Assembly: GCF_003112695.1 (NCBI RefSeq)
Contig: NZ_BFBP01000007.1
Span: 62,001 to 126,000, forward strand
Source: Azospira sp. I13
GTDB taxonomy: Bacteria; Pseudomonadota; Gammaproteobacteria; Burkholderiales; Rhodocyclaceae
Reading direction: 5' to 3'
DNA length: 64,000 nt
Shown here: positions 27,527-36,741 of the stretch, piece after piece
Position numbering within the stretch: position 1 is the stretch's first letter
How the letters are laid out: each line of letters starts with the position of its first letter
The notes under the pieces: model-generated
Seen by the model: only the letters and a program-made list of their open reading frames with translations
Told to the model about the DNA's origin: nothing
Databases searched by the model: none
Position numbers and translations under genes: made by a program

Positions 27527-29518
27527 ATGTTTAAGAAAATCCTGATTGCCAACCGCGGTGAAATCGCCTGCCGCGTCATCAAGACCGCCCGCAAGATGGG
27601 CATCAAGACCGTCGCCGTCTACTCCGAGGCCGACAAGGACGCCCTGTTCGTGGAGATGGCTGACGAAGCCGTCTGCATCGGCCCGGCCGCCTCCAAGGAA
27701 TCCTATCTGGTCGCCGACAAGATCATCGCCGCCTGCAAGCAGACCGGTGCTGAAGCGGTGCACCCCGGCTACGGCTTCCTCTCCGAGAACGCTGAATTCT
27801 CCCGTCGTCTGGAAGAAGAAGGCATCAAGTTCATCGGTCCGAAGCACTACTCCATCGCCAAGATGGGCGACAAGATCGAGTCCAAGAAGCTGGCCATCGA
27901 AGCCAAGGTCAACACCATCCCCGGCTACAACGATGCCATCGACGGCCCCGACGCCGCCGTGGAAATCGCCAAGAAGATTGGCTACCCGGTGATGATCAAG
28001 GCCTCCGCCGGCGGCGGCGGCAAGGGCCTGCGCGTGGCCTACAACGACGCCGAAGCCCACGAAGGCTTCTCCTCCTGCGTCAATGAAGCCCGCAACTCCT
28101 TCGGTGACGACCGGGTCTTCATCGAAAAGTACGTGCTGGAACCCCGCCACATCGAAATCCAGGTGCTGGGCGATTCCCACGGCAACTACGTGTACCTGAA
28201 CGAGCGTGACTGCTCCATCCAGCGCCGTCACCAGAAGGTCATCGAAGAGGCCCCGAGCCCCTTCGTTGATCCCGAGATGCGCAAGGCCATGGGCGAGCAG
28301 GCCGTGGCTCTGGCCCGGGCCGTGAATTACGAATCCGCCGGTACGGTGGAATTCGTGGTTTCCGGTGCCACCAAGGAGTTCTACTTCCTGGAGATGAACA
28401 CCCGTCTGCAGGTTGAGCACCCCGTCACCGAACTGATCACCGGCCTCGACCTGGTGGAACAGATGATCCGCGTCGCCTACGGCGAAAAGCTGCCCATCGC
28501 CCAGTCCGACGTGACCATCAACGGTTGGGCCATGGAATGCCGGATCAACGCGGAAGACCCCTTCCGCGGCTTCCTGCCCTCCACCGGCCGTCTGGTGAAG
28601 TTCCAGCCGCCCGCTGAAGTGGCTGGCCAGGTGCGTGTGGATACCGGCGTCTACGATGGCGGTGAAATCTCCATGTACTACGACTCCATGATCGCCAAGC
28701 TGATCGTGCACGGCGCTTCCCGCGAGCAGGCCATCGCCCGTATGCGTGATGCCCTCAACGGCTTTGTCATCCGCGGCATCTCCTCGAACATCCCGTTCCA
28801 GGCCGCCCTGATGCAGCACGCCCGCTTCCAGTCCGGCATCTTCGACACCAGCTTCATCGCCAAGGAATACCCCAAGGGCTTCGACGCCTCCATGGTGCCC
28901 CACGATGATCCGGCCCTGCTGATCGGCGTCGCCGCCTTCGTGCATCGCCGCTACATCGACCGCGCCGCCCAGGTTTCCGGCCAGCTGCCGGGCCACGAGC
29001 GCAAGGTGGGCGACGAGTGGGTGGTGATCCGCAACGGTGAACGTCACCCGGTGGTAGCCAAGCCTATCGAAGGCGGCTATCTGGTGACCTACAACGGCGA
29101 GAAGTACGAGATCCTCTCCGACTGGCGCCAGGGGCAGTCCCTGTTCAACGGCACCTGCAACGGCGAAGAATTCACCCTGCAGGTGGAACGCCACCGCATG
29201 ACCTACCAGCTGTTCCACTGGGGCACCCGCGCCGACATGATGGTGATGTCCGCCCGTGCCGCCGAACTGCTGGCCCTCATGCCGGAAAAGGCCGCGCCCG
29301 ACCTCTCCAAGTTCCTGCTCTCCCCCATGCCGGGCCTGCTGCGCGAAGTCTCCGTCGCCGTGGGTCAGGAAGTGAAGGCCGGCGAGAAGCTGGCCATCAT
29401 CGAAGCCATGAAGATGGAAAACATCCTCAAGGCCGAGCAGGATTGCAAGGTGAAGAAGATTTCCGTCGCCGCCGGCGCCAGCCTGTCGGTGGACGAAATC
29501 ATCATCGAGTTCGAATAA
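27527..29518 (+). CDS. pccA: Propionyl-CoA carboxylase, alpha (biotin carboxylase and carrier) subunit
   Basis: The product has 663 residues. The biotin carboxylase part spans about 1-450 (FKKILIANRGEIACRVI, the ATP-grasp loop ASAGGGGKGLRV, EMNTRLQVEHPVTE). The BT domain and a biotinyl carrier domain follow, with EAMKMEN at 626-632, so Lys629 carries biotin. It carboxylates its own biotin with ATP and bicarbonate and hands it to PccB. It is the last gene of the operon, followed by two hairpins, the second a clear terminator. Confidence 0.95.
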   Translation: MFKKILIANRGEIACRVIKTARKMGIKTVAVYSEADKDALFVEMADEAVCIGPAASKESYLVADKIIAACKQTGAEAVHPGYGFLSENAEFSRRLEEEGIKFIGPKHYSIAKMGDKIESKKLAIEAKVNTIPGYNDAIDGPDAAVEIAKKIGYPVMIKASAGGGGKGLRVAYNDAEAHEGFSSCVNEARNSFGDDRVFIEKYVLEPRHIEIQVLGDSHGNYVYLNERDCSIQRRHQKVIEEAPSPFVDPEMRKAMGEQAVALARAVNYESAGTVEFVVSGATKEFYFLEMNTRLQVEHPVTELITGLDLVEQMIRVAYGEKLPIAQSDVTINGWAMECRINAEDPFRGFLPSTGRLVKFQPPAEVAGQVRVDTGVYDGGEISMYYDSMIAKLIVHGASREQAIARMRDALNGFVIRGISSNIPFQAALMQHARFQSGIFDTSFIAKEYPKGFDASMVPHDDPALLIGVAAFVHRRYIDRAAQVSGQLPGHERKVGDEWVVIRNGERHPVVAKPIEGGYLVTYNGEKYEILSDWRQGQSLFNGTCNGEEFTLQVERHRMTYQLFHWGTRADMMVMSARAAELLALMPEKAAPDLSKFLLSPMPGLLREVSVAVGQEVKAGEKLAIIEAMKMENILKAEQDCKVKKISVAAGASLSVDEIIIEFE

Positions 29519-29576
29519 GCGTCAGAGCCTCAGGCTTGCCTCACCTGCTGCCGCCCCTCCCGGGCGGCAGCCCCCA

Positions 29577-29608
29577 AGAAAGAGGGCCGTTTCCGGCCCT
29601 CTTTTTTT
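29577..29608 (+). terminator. Rho-independent terminator after pccA
   Basis: AGAGGGCC and GGCCCTCT around 29,581-29,602 are followed by a run of seven T. A second GC hairpin (CTGCCGCCC/GGGCGGCAG) lies just before. Confidence 0.93.
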
Positions 29609-29798
29609 ATTGCTGGGCGCTGGACGCCCCTCTTTGTCCCAGGTCCGGCCCGCTGGCCGCCTGCACTGCGCCGTAGAGCAGAAAACTGCCCAGCAGACTG
29701 CAAACCACGACGAAGAGTGAAAGATTGCGACGGAACAGCTTGTCCAGTGCGGGGGCCAGATCCCCCCGTACGAAAGCCCTCAGTTGTTGTGCTTCCAT
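29607..29798 (-). CDS. Small single-helix membrane protein of unknown function
   Basis: This is a 63-residue protein with AAGGGG upstream of the ATG. A charged N-terminus precedes one hydrophobic helix (LSLFVVVCSLLGSFLLYGAV) and a short polar tail. The good ribosome site and the membrane helix support a real gene, but no family was recognised. It lies between the pccA terminator and a separate minus-strand gene. Confidence 0.5.
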   Translation of the reverse strand: MEAQQLRAFVRGDLAPALDKLFRRNLSLFVVVCSLLGSFLLYGAVQAASGPDLGQRGASSAQQ

Positions 29799-29880
29799 GG
29801 CTAACCCCTTTTAACCATTAAGTCGGTAGGGCCATTTAAGCGGGGGCAGATTTCAGGGTCAAATAAAAATGTCGAATGAG

Positions 29881-31017
29881 TTAATCCTGGGCGAGCATAT
29901 GTAGAATATCGTCGCTCGCCAGAGGCAGACGCTCCGCTGCCATGAAATCCGCCATGGTTTCCAGTTCGGCCAGCGCCATCTCCAGAAGCTCCCGCACCTC
30001 CGGGTGATCCAGGCCCTCCCCGGCCTCCGCGGATCCCGCCATCCCCATCGCTCCTGCTGCCGCCCGCTCCGCCGCCCGGGCCAGGGCGGCCGCCAGTTGC
30101 TGCGGCCCCTCCAGTTCCAGGTGGCCGGCATGGTCAGCCAGTTCCAGGGCACCGGCCACCAGGACCCCGGCATCAGGCGCCAGGCAGGCCAGCTCTTCCC
30201 GCATCAGGCCGGTCTGCTCGCGAATTTCCACGGCGAAAAGACGCAGCAGGGTTGGCGATACAGGGGGCTGCTCGGCCTCCCGGCATTGTTCCAGGCGCTG
30301 TACCACGTGGGCTACCCGCTGGGCGAAGACCGGCAAGCCGAGGGCATCGACATCGCCGACGATTTCCAGGGCTGCCGCCACGGCTGCCCGCACCACCGGC
30401 ACTTCCACCATGGCGGGATCGTCCAGCAGGTCGCCGACGCCGGCCAGGGCTTCGGCCAGGTGCAGGGCTTCCGGCAGATTCAGGGCGATGGCGGCACCAC
30501 AGAGGTCGATCAGGCCCCGGCGAAAATCGCCGATGCCGGCGCTACCCCGCTCCGGCCAGGCCACGGCCAGACGGGTGGATGCGGCCAGCCAGGCGGAAAC
30601 AGCCGCCGCATCCAGGGGCGGCGCCTCATCGGCGGGGCGCAGGGAAATCAGTTCAGCCACCGGCGGCAGCTGGCCCGCACCTTTCAGGATGCGTTGGCGC
30701 AGCTCGTCCGCCAGGCCCTCCTCCGGCAGCACTGCGCCTCCCAGAGCGGCGCGCATCTGCAGGTCGATGCGGGCACAGAGGCGGCGGGATTCAGCGTCCA
30801 CGGCAAGGGTGCCGTCGGAGATGGCACGCAGATAGGTTTCCGCCGTGCGCCAGAAATTGATGAAATCCCCCTCACCTCGGGCCTCCATGGTGCGCAGGGC
30901 TGCCCGCATCTCGGGCAGGCCCGCCGGGTCGCCCGGCACTTGCAGCCAAGCCAGCATGCCACGTTGATAACGGCTGCGGGCCTGACGCTGGGTAGGGGGG
31001 GACGGCGCATCGCTCAT
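29881..31017 (-). CDS. FimL/ChpA N-terminal-like helical protein
   Basis: The product has 378 residues from the ATG at 31,017. It is all alpha-helical, with RYQRGMLAWLQV, then GDFINFWRTAETYLRAISDG and RRLCARIDLQMRAALGG. These resemble the Hpt-like N-terminal region of ChpA/PilL kinases and the stand-alone FimL protein of Pseudomonas. No phospho-accepting His in an Hpt signature is obvious, as in FimL. Related proteins tune cAMP or c-di-GMP signalling and type IV pilus motility. It is divergent to a diguanylate cyclase, which fits that theme. The assignment is by pattern only. Confidence 0.6.
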   Translation of the reverse strand: MSDAPSPPTQRQARSRYQRGMLAWLQVPGDPAGLPEMRAALRTMEARGEGDFINFWRTAETYLRAISDGTLAVDAESRRLCARIDLQMRAALGGAVLPEEGLADELRQRILKGAGQLPPVAELISLRPADEAPPLDAAAVSAWLAASTRLAVAWPERGSAGIGDFRRGLIDLCGAAIALNLPEALHLAEALAGVGDLLDDPAMVEVPVVRAAVAAALEIVGDVDALGLPVFAQRVAHVVQRLEQCREAEQPPVSPTLLRLFAVEIREQTGLMREELACLAPDAGVLVAGALELADHAGHLELEGPQQLAAALARAAERAAAGAMGMAGSAEAGEGLDHPEVRELLEMALAELETMADFMAAERLPLASDDILHMLAQD

Positions 31018-31111
31018 GGTGGATGAGGGGAACAGAGGTGGGCGCATTTTACTCCTCTGGGCGGCGGCCCTTCTGGTTAGAATGCCCCCTTGATGACCCG
31101 CGGAGGCCTTC

Positions 31112-33001
31112 GTGTCGCGCCCCCAATCCGCCCCCGGAGATGGTCGCCCCTGGCGGCTGCACTTCTTCCTCCCCCTGCTGCTCGCCCTCTGCCTTGGCCT
31201 GGCCGGCACGTCGGCCCGAGCCCATCCCCTGGTGCTGGAGCAGAACCGGGGCCATTACGCCCTGGCACCCCATGTGGAAGTCCTCGAAGATCCCGCGGGC
31301 AAGCTCGATCTGGATGCGGTGCGGCAGGCAGCGGCCCAGGGACGCTTCACCCCGGCCGGTGCTCTGGGCGAGGTGAACTTCGGCTATTCCGCTTCTGCCT
31401 TCTGGCTGCGCATTCCCCTCGAATCCCGTTTGGCCCGACCCAGCGACTGGCTGCTGGAAATCGCCTTCCCCTCCCTGGACCGGGTCGAGCTGTTCCTGCC
31501 TCCGGGGAGCGGCAATGCCGAGCACCGCCTGACAGGGGATCGCCTACCCTTTGCCGAGCGCCCCTACCCCAATCGCAATCTGGTACTGCCCCTGAGCCTG
31601 CCGGCCGGGGAGCCCCTGGTGCTGTATCTGCGGGTAGCCTCCGAAGGCAGCCTGACCTTGCCCCTGACCCTGTGGGCACCGGACGACTTCCGTCTGCACA
31701 ACCAACACGCCTACGCCGGCTTTTCCCTCTACTACGGCATGTTGCTGGCCCTGGGCCTGTACAACCTGCTGCTGTACTTCGCCCTGCGGGAACGTATCTA
31801 CCTCTGCTACGTGGCCTTCGTCACCAGCATGGCAGTGGGCCAGCTCTCCCTCAACGGTCTGGGCAACGAGTACATCTGGTCCGACTTCCCCGCCTGGGGC
31901 AATGTGGCCCTGCCCTCGGGCTTCGCCGCCACCGGCTTTTTCGGCGCCATATTCACCCGTCTGTTCCTCAATACCCGGCAAGCCCAACCCCGGGCCGACC
32001 GGCTGATCCTGCTCTTGGCCGCGGGCTTCGCCCTCGCCGCCCTGGGCCCAGCCCTGCTGCCTTACCGCTGGTCCGCCATTCTCACCTCCCTGCTGGGCGC
32101 CGCCTTTTCCGCCGTGGCGGTGGCGGTGGGCATCCGTGCCCAGCTGCGCCGCCACCCGGGGGCCCGCTATTTCCTTCTGGCCTGGTCGCTGCTGTTGCTG
32201 GGCGTCGCCATGATGGCCCTGCGCAACCTGGGCTGGCTGCCCACCAACCTGTTCACCTCCTACGGTATGCAGATCGGCTCGGCCCTGGAAATGCTGCTGC
32301 TCTCCTTCGCCCTGGCCGATCGCATCCAGCAGGAACGCCAGGCCCGGGAGCAGGCCCAGGGCGAAACCCTGCAAAGCAAGCAGGCCCTGGTGGATGCCCT
32401 GCGCAGCAATGAGCAGTTGCTCGAAGCCCGGGTGGCAGAACGCACCCAGGCCCTGGCGGCGGCCAATGACCGCCTGCTGGCCAATGAACAGCAGTTGCAG
32501 CGCATGGCCCGCCACGACCCGCTGACCGGCCTGGCCAACCGCTTGCTGCTCGATGACCGCATCAGCCACGGCCTGGCCGTGGGCCGACGCAACGGTACCC
32601 GGCTGGCCCTGTTGCTGATCGACCTGGACGGCTTCAAGCCGGTGAACGACGCCCACGGTCACGCCATCGGCGACCAGTTACTGGTGGTGCTGGCGGATCG
32701 TCTGCAACGTTCGGTGCGGGCGGTGGATACCGTGGCGCGACTGGGTGGCGACGAATTCGTGTTGGTACTGGAAGACTTGCCGGCCATTGAAGACGCGCGC
32801 CTGGTGGCGGCCAAGGTGGTGGCGGAAATGAGCCGGCCGGTAGTACTGGAAGGCCGGGAACTACTGGTTTCCGCCAGCGCCGGACTGGCCTTCTACCCAG
32901 ACGACGGCGACGATGCCCAGACCCTGCTGCGGCGCGCCGACGAAGCCATGTACCAGGCCAAGCGAGCCGGCCGCAACACCTTCCGGGAAGCCGGCGCCTA
33001 G
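31112..33001 (+). CDS. 7TMR-DISM diguanylate cyclase
   Basis: The product has 629 residues from a GTG at 31,112 preceded by GGAGG. A signal peptide leads to a periplasmic 7TMR-DISM extracellular domain (about 38-190), followed by seven membrane segments (190-395). A coiled-coil linker precedes a GGDEF domain with an intact GGDEF at 545-549 and an inhibitory I-site RAVD at 536-539. It should sense a carbohydrate-like or other periplasmic ligand and make c-di-GMP with product inhibition. Confidence 0.93.
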   Translation: MSRPQSAPGDGRPWRLHFFLPLLLALCLGLAGTSARAHPLVLEQNRGHYALAPHVEVLEDPAGKLDLDAVRQAAAQGRFTPAGALGEVNFGYSASAFWLRIPLESRLARPSDWLLEIAFPSLDRVELFLPPGSGNAEHRLTGDRLPFAERPYPNRNLVLPLSLPAGEPLVLYLRVASEGSLTLPLTLWAPDDFRLHNQHAYAGFSLYYGMLLALGLYNLLLYFALRERIYLCYVAFVTSMAVGQLSLNGLGNEYIWSDFPAWGNVALPSGFAATGFFGAIFTRLFLNTRQAQPRADRLILLLAAGFALAALGPALLPYRWSAILTSLLGAAFSAVAVAVGIRAQLRRHPGARYFLLAWSLLLLGVAMMALRNLGWLPTNLFTSYGMQIGSALEMLLLSFALADRIQQERQAREQAQGETLQSKQALVDALRSNEQLLEARVAERTQALAAANDRLLANEQQLQRMARHDPLTGLANRLLLDDRISHGLAVGRRNGTRLALLLIDLDGFKPVNDAHGHAIGDQLLVVLADRLQRSVRAVDTVARLGGDEFVLVLEDLPAIEDARLVAAKVVAEMSRPVVLEGRELLVSASAGLAFYPDDGDDAQTLLRRADEAMYQAKRAGRNTFREAGA

Positions 33002-33094
33002 ACGCTCTGCCCCATCAGGGCTTGATCTCGCCGCGGCAACTGCCCGCCCCGGCACACCTCTTAGGCCGTCTTGCAGCCCCATTCCCCAGCAAAA

Positions 33095-33123
33095 CAAAAG
33101 GCCGCCCGCAGGCGGCCTTTTAG
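33095..33123. terminator. Bidirectional terminator between convergent genes
   Basis: AAAAGGCCGCC and GGCGGCCTTTT form a stem around a four-base loop. It serves both the cyclase gene and the VOC gene. Confidence 0.9.
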
Positions 33124-33139
33124 GTGCGTCGGTGATGCC

Positions 33140-33616
33140 TTAGCCGGCCAACTTGGCAAAGGCCTCCACCACTTCCACCGGAGCCTGCACCAGCTCGATC
33201 AGCACGCCTTCGCCGCCGATGGGGGATTCCTCATTGCCCTTGGGGTGCAGGAAGCAGATGTCGAAACCGGCTGCGCCCTTGCGGATGCCACCGGGGGCGA
33301 AGCGCACGCCGTTGGCGCTGAGCCATTCCACCGCCTTGGGCAGATCGTCGATCCACAGGCCCACATGGTTGAGGGGAGTGGTGTGCACGGCGGGCTTCTT
33401 CTCCGGGTCCAGGGGCTGCATCAGGTCCACTTCCACCTTGAAGGGGCCCTTGCCCATGGCGCAGATGTCCTCATCCACGTTTTCCCGCTCGGAGACGAAG
33501 TTGCCAGTGACTTCCAGGCCCAGCATGTCCACCCACAGGGTTTTCAGCTTGTCCTTGGAAGGGCCGCCGATGGCGATCTGCTGAATGCCGAGAACTTTGA
33601 AGGGACGCTGGGACAT
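33140..33616 (-). CDS. VOC-family protein, probable methylmalonyl-CoA epimerase
   Basis: The product has 158 residues from the ATG at 33,616. Two betaalphabetabetabeta modules of the vicinal-oxygen-chelate fold are present: [20 protein letters not shown] at the start and [20 protein letters not shown] in the middle. It ends with FLHPKGNEE and [12 protein letters not shown], which closely recall methylmalonyl-CoA epimerase ends. The epimerase links the carboxylase product (2S) to the mutase substrate (2R), and no other candidate is encoded nearby. Glyoxalase or dioxygenase functions are possible alternatives. A -10-like TATAAT lies at 33,655-33,660 on the minus strand. Confidence 0.7.
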   Translation of the reverse strand: MSQRPFKVLGIQQIAIGGPSKDKLKTLWVDMLGLEVTGNFVSERENVDEDICAMGKGPFKVEVDLMQPLDPEKKPAVHTTPLNHVGLWIDDLPKAVEWLSANGVRFAPGGIRKGAAGFDICFLHPKGNEESPIGGEGVLIELVQAPVEVVEAFAKLAG

Positions 33617-33655
33617 GGGAAGGCTCCTGAAAATCAAGGAATTAAAAATACATAA

Positions 33656-34139
33656 TTATACAGACCGCCGCGCTTCCCGGGGCAGCCACCTGGCAGATTA
33701 GGAGGGCGGCAATCGCTTCACCCCCGGCCCGTAATGGCGCCGCTACCCGGGGTTTGGAAACGAGGCGGTAACGGAGCTTTGGCGTAGGGGACGCAGCAAT
33801 CGGCCACCCGCCGAAGAGCGGGAAGCCGCGCAAGAAGCCCACCGCCCCGAAAGGGCGCACGGACCCTTGGTCTCGCCGTGGCTTGGTAGTCTGGTGGTCA
33901 GCCCTGCTGCTGGCCAGATTCTTCTCTCCTTGTACCAAGTACAACAGCAGGCTCACGTTGTCGTCATCTCCCTGGAACCCAAGACAGGACGCGGACATGC
34001 CTGAAGAATGGCGCCCTTCCTGCCTCTGCTGGCAGGCATAAGGAAGAATGGCGTCCCTATTGCCTCTCCGGGCATCCTGTAACGTTCTCCACGGATTGGT
34101 GCCAAGCTTGTGGCGCTGCTCTGCCGAGCAACTCGCCGC
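33656..34139. other. Non-coding stretch with successive hairpins and a 40-bp tandem repeat
   Basis: No credible protein frame was found. Three hairpins follow one another: CCCGC/GCGGG (33,807-33,822), CGCCC/GGGCG (33,843-33,857) and CACGG/CCGTG (33,858-33,880). Further on, GAAGAATGGCG followed by TGCCTCT is repeated exactly 40 bases apart (34,003 and 34,043), and each copy carries a small hairpin at the same place. The stretch lies beyond the nap operon terminator. It may encode a structured RNA. Known classes (RNase P, tmRNA, SRP, cobalamin) were considered and do not fit. Confidence 0.45.
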
Positions 34140-34182
34140 AAAAAAACAGCGGAGCCCCGCCGCCGCAGGAACTCCGCTTCTC
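34139..34182 (-). terminator. Rho-independent terminator of the nap operon
   Basis: On the minus strand AGCGGAG and CTCCGCT pair around a GC-rich loop, followed by seven T. It lies 72 bases after the napB stop. Confidence 0.9.
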
Positions 34183-34253
34183 TCTGCCGCCGGCTATTCC
34201 GCCCGCGGATGCCACCCTGCCGGTGCTGCCGGGAAGCGGCGCACCGGTCTGCT

Positions 34254-34739
34254 TTACTTCTTCTTGGCCTTGGCGTCCTTCGCCTCCTTGCCGGCGGCCA
34301 GGTTGCCGACAAAGGTGTTTTCCACCAGGGGCGGCGCATCGATCTGGGGCACGTGGCACTGGGTGCAGTTATGGCGCAGGTGGGTAACCTCGGCGTGCTG
34401 CTTGCCTTCCCGGTCGATGAAGTGGCTATCACCGATCTTCGGGGCCTTCTTTTCCTTGTACTTCTCAGGCCCGTGGCAGCTCAGGCACTGATTTTCCTCC
34501 AGGGTGATTTCGTCGAAGTTATCCACCGCATGGGGAATCACCGGGGGCTGTTCCTTGTAGGTGCGGGCGATGGGCTGCTGCAGGCCCGGCTTCTTGCCGG
34601 CGTAGGCCTTGACGTCGGGGGCCCCGTCGGCAGCGGGAATCTCGGCGCCGCGCATGGTCTTCGGGGCATCGGCCGCCTGGGCCAGGCAGGTGAAGGCGGC
34701 AGCCAGAATGGCCAGGGTCAGTTTATGCAAACGCTTCAT
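34254..34739 (-). CDS. napB: Periplasmic nitrate reductase, diheme cytochrome c subunit
   Basis: The product has 161 residues from the ATG at 34,739. A signal peptide (LAILAAAFTCLAQA) is followed by the NapB pattern with two heme sites, CLSCH and CTQCH, and histidines between that serve as distal ligands. It passes electrons to NapA in the periplasm. It is the last gene of the operon. The tail is rich in lysine and alanine. Confidence 0.94.
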   Translation of the reverse strand: MKRLHKLTLAILAAAFTCLAQAADAPKTMRGAEIPAADGAPDVKAYAGKKPGLQQPIARTYKEQPPVIPHAVDNFDEITLEENQCLSCHGPEKYKEKKAPKIGDSHFIDREGKQHAEVTHLRHNCTQCHVPQIDAPPLVENTFVGNLAAGKEAKDAKAKKK

Positions 34740-34764
34740 GGTCGGCTCCTCAATGGATGGTCTA

Positions 34765-35661
34765 TTAGCGCCCGGCCTTCCCTGCCGGGTCGTTGCTTGG
34801 GGTGTGTTGATTGAAACGGTTGCCGAAGACGAAAACGTCCTTGGCGCAAACATCGATGCAGCGTCCGCAGTTGGTGCAGGCGGAGGCGAGAATGACAGGC
34901 CCGACACCGGCGCCTTCCCCCTTCAGGGCGGGGCGGATGACCTGGGGCTCGGGGCAGACGGCAAAGCAGTCCATGCAATCGTTACAGTTGCTGCGCCGGC
35001 GGGCACTGACCCGCAGCAGGCTGCCCCGGCCCAAGAGGCCGTAGAAGGCGCCCATGGGGCAGAGGTGGCCGCACCAGCCGCGACTCATCACCAGCAGGTC
35101 GAGCAGGAAGATGCCGAGCACCACGGTCCAGGCCGTGCCCAGACCGAAGATCAGCCCCCGGTGCAGCAGGGAAACCGGATTGACCAGCTCCCAGGCAAGG
35201 CCGGCGCCGGCCAGGGGCAGCAACAGGGTCAAGGCGAGAATCCAGTAGCGGGCGCGCCGGCTGATGTGGGCGCTGCCCTTGAGACCGAGGCGCTCCCGCA
35301 GCCAGCCGGCCAGGTCGGTGACCAGATTCATGGGGCAGACCCAGGCGCAATAGACCCGCCCACCGACCAGGGCGTAGAAGACCAGGACGATGGCGGCGCC
35401 AAGCAAGGCCAGGCGCTCCGGGCGATGGCCGGACAGCAGCACCTGCAAGGCCAGCAGCGGGTCGGTCAGAGGCAGGACATCCAGGGTCAGGCTGTAGCTG
35501 AGATTGCCCTTGACCAGCCACAGGCCGGCCAGGGGCCCGAGCAGGAACAGGGCCAGGATGCCAAGCTGGGAGAGCCGCCGCAGCAATAGCCAGCGGTGGG
35601 CGCCGAGCCAGCCCTTGGCGGCCCGGGCTTCGGCAAAACGGGGGGCGAGGAAGCCACTCAT
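34765..35661 (-). CDS. napH: Quinol dehydrogenase membrane component
   Basis: The product has 298 residues with four to five membrane segments. The cytoplasmic CxxxCP motifs ([11 protein letters not shown] and [11 protein letters not shown]) mark the NapH/NosR family. Two C-terminal [4Fe-4S] clusters are [14 protein letters not shown] and [14 protein letters not shown]. With NapG it takes electrons from quinol for nitrate reduction. Its start overlaps the napG stop by four bases. Confidence 0.94.
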   Translation of the reverse strand: MSGFLAPRFAEARAAKGWLGAHRWLLLRRLSQLGILALFLLGPLAGLWLVKGNLSYSLTLDVLPLTDPLLALQVLLSGHRPERLALLGAAIVLVFYALVGGRVYCAWVCPMNLVTDLAGWLRERLGLKGSAHISRRARYWILALTLLLPLAGAGLAWELVNPVSLLHRGLIFGLGTAWTVVLGIFLLDLLVMSRGWCGHLCPMGAFYGLLGRGSLLRVSARRRSNCNDCMDCFAVCPEPQVIRPALKGEGAGVGPVILASACTNCGRCIDVCAKDVFVFGNRFNQHTPSNDPAGKAGR

Positions 35662-36638
35662 CGCGCGGCCTCGTCGGAAAGGCGGTTGGGCAGGCCACCG
35701 CCGGGAATGTTCTGGGGCATGGCGGGAAGGCCCGCGCTATGGGCATCGGCACCGGGCAGGCGCGGCGACAGGCTATCGACACCGCTGTCCGGGGTGGCGG
35801 CCTTGCCGGGGGCCAGGGACGGACCGCCCTGGCTGGCCGGGTCGTAATGCCCCTCCAGCGGGGCGCTTTCGGGGATGCGGTCCGGCAGGTCGCCCAGCCC
35901 CTTGTCCTCCACCAGGGAGTGACCGGCCTTGCGCTGCTCTTCCCAGCCCACGCGGTAATGCTGACCCAGCTGGCCCTTGGCCAGGGCGATGGGCAGCACC
36001 TTGATGGCGGCAGTCTCCAGCACGCAGGAGCGCTCGCATTTGCCGCAGCCGGTGCAGTGATCCGAATGCACCGTGGGAATGAACATGGTGTGGCGGCCGG
36101 TGCGGGTGTTGGGCCGCAGTTCCAGGGTGATGGCCTTGTCGATGACCGGGCAGACCCGGTAACAGACGTCGCAGCGCAGCCCGAGGAAGTTGAGGCAGGT
36201 TTCCTGGTCCAGCAGCACCGCCAGCCCCATGCGGGCTTCGTTGATATCGGTCAGCCCGTGGTCCAGGGCGCCGGTGGGGCAGGCCTTGACGCAAGGGATG
36301 TCCTCGCACATTTCGCAGGGCACCTGCCGAGCGAGGAAATAGGGGGTGCCCGTGGCGATCGGCTCTTCCGGCCTGGCCAGGGAGAGGGTGCCATAGGGGC
36401 AGTCGCGCACACACAGGCCGCAGCGGATGCAGGCGCCGAGAAAGTCAGATTCCCCTCCGGCACCGGGCGGACGCAGGGCAGCCGGCGGCAGGGCCCGGGC
36501 CTGCTTGGCGTAAAGCCCCAGGCCGAGTCCCAGCAGGCCGGCACCGCAGGCCAGGCGTCCGGCATCGGCAAAGAACTGCCGACGGGCGGCCGCGGCCTTG
36601 TCCGGCTTGGCGGAGGAGGAAGGTTGAAGATCGCTCAT
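35658..36638 (-). CDS. napG: Ferredoxin-type quinol dehydrogenase subunit with long C-terminal tail
   Basis: The product has 326 residues. A twin-arginine-like leader ([20 protein letters not shown]) is followed by four [4Fe-4S] sites: [35 protein letters not shown] with its preceding Cys, and [11 protein letters not shown]. NapG accepts electrons from NapH in the periplasm and feeds NapB/NapA. From about residue 240 on there is a Pro/Gly/Ser-rich tail of some 85 residues, which is longer than I expect for the family and of unknown purpose. Confidence 0.93.
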   Translation of the reverse strand: MSDLQPSSSAKPDKAAAARRQFFADAGRLACGAGLLGLGLGLYAKQARALPPAALRPPGAGGESDFLGACIRCGLCVRDCPYGTLSLARPEEPIATGTPYFLARQVPCEMCEDIPCVKACPTGALDHGLTDINEARMGLAVLLDQETCLNFLGLRCDVCYRVCPVIDKAITLELRPNTRTGRHTMFIPTVHSDHCTGCGKCERSCVLETAAIKVLPIALAKGQLGQHYRVGWEEQRKAGHSLVEDKGLGDLPDRIPESAPLEGHYDPASQGGPSLAPGKAATPDSGVDSLSPRLPGADAHSAGLPAMPQNIPGGGLPNRLSDEAAR

Positions 36639-36741
36639 GGCGAAAGCCGGCCGGCCAGAGTGCGGACCGGGATCGGAGGGGGCTGGCGCCCCCTCCGTCC
36701 TGTCCTTCTCCCTGATGCCTTATCCGGTCCTGGGCGGGTGC

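Noticed and set aside
33656-34139. RNase P RNA, tmRNA or second cobalamin riboswitch
   Set aside because: The conserved blocks of these RNAs are absent on both strands, despite the structured look.
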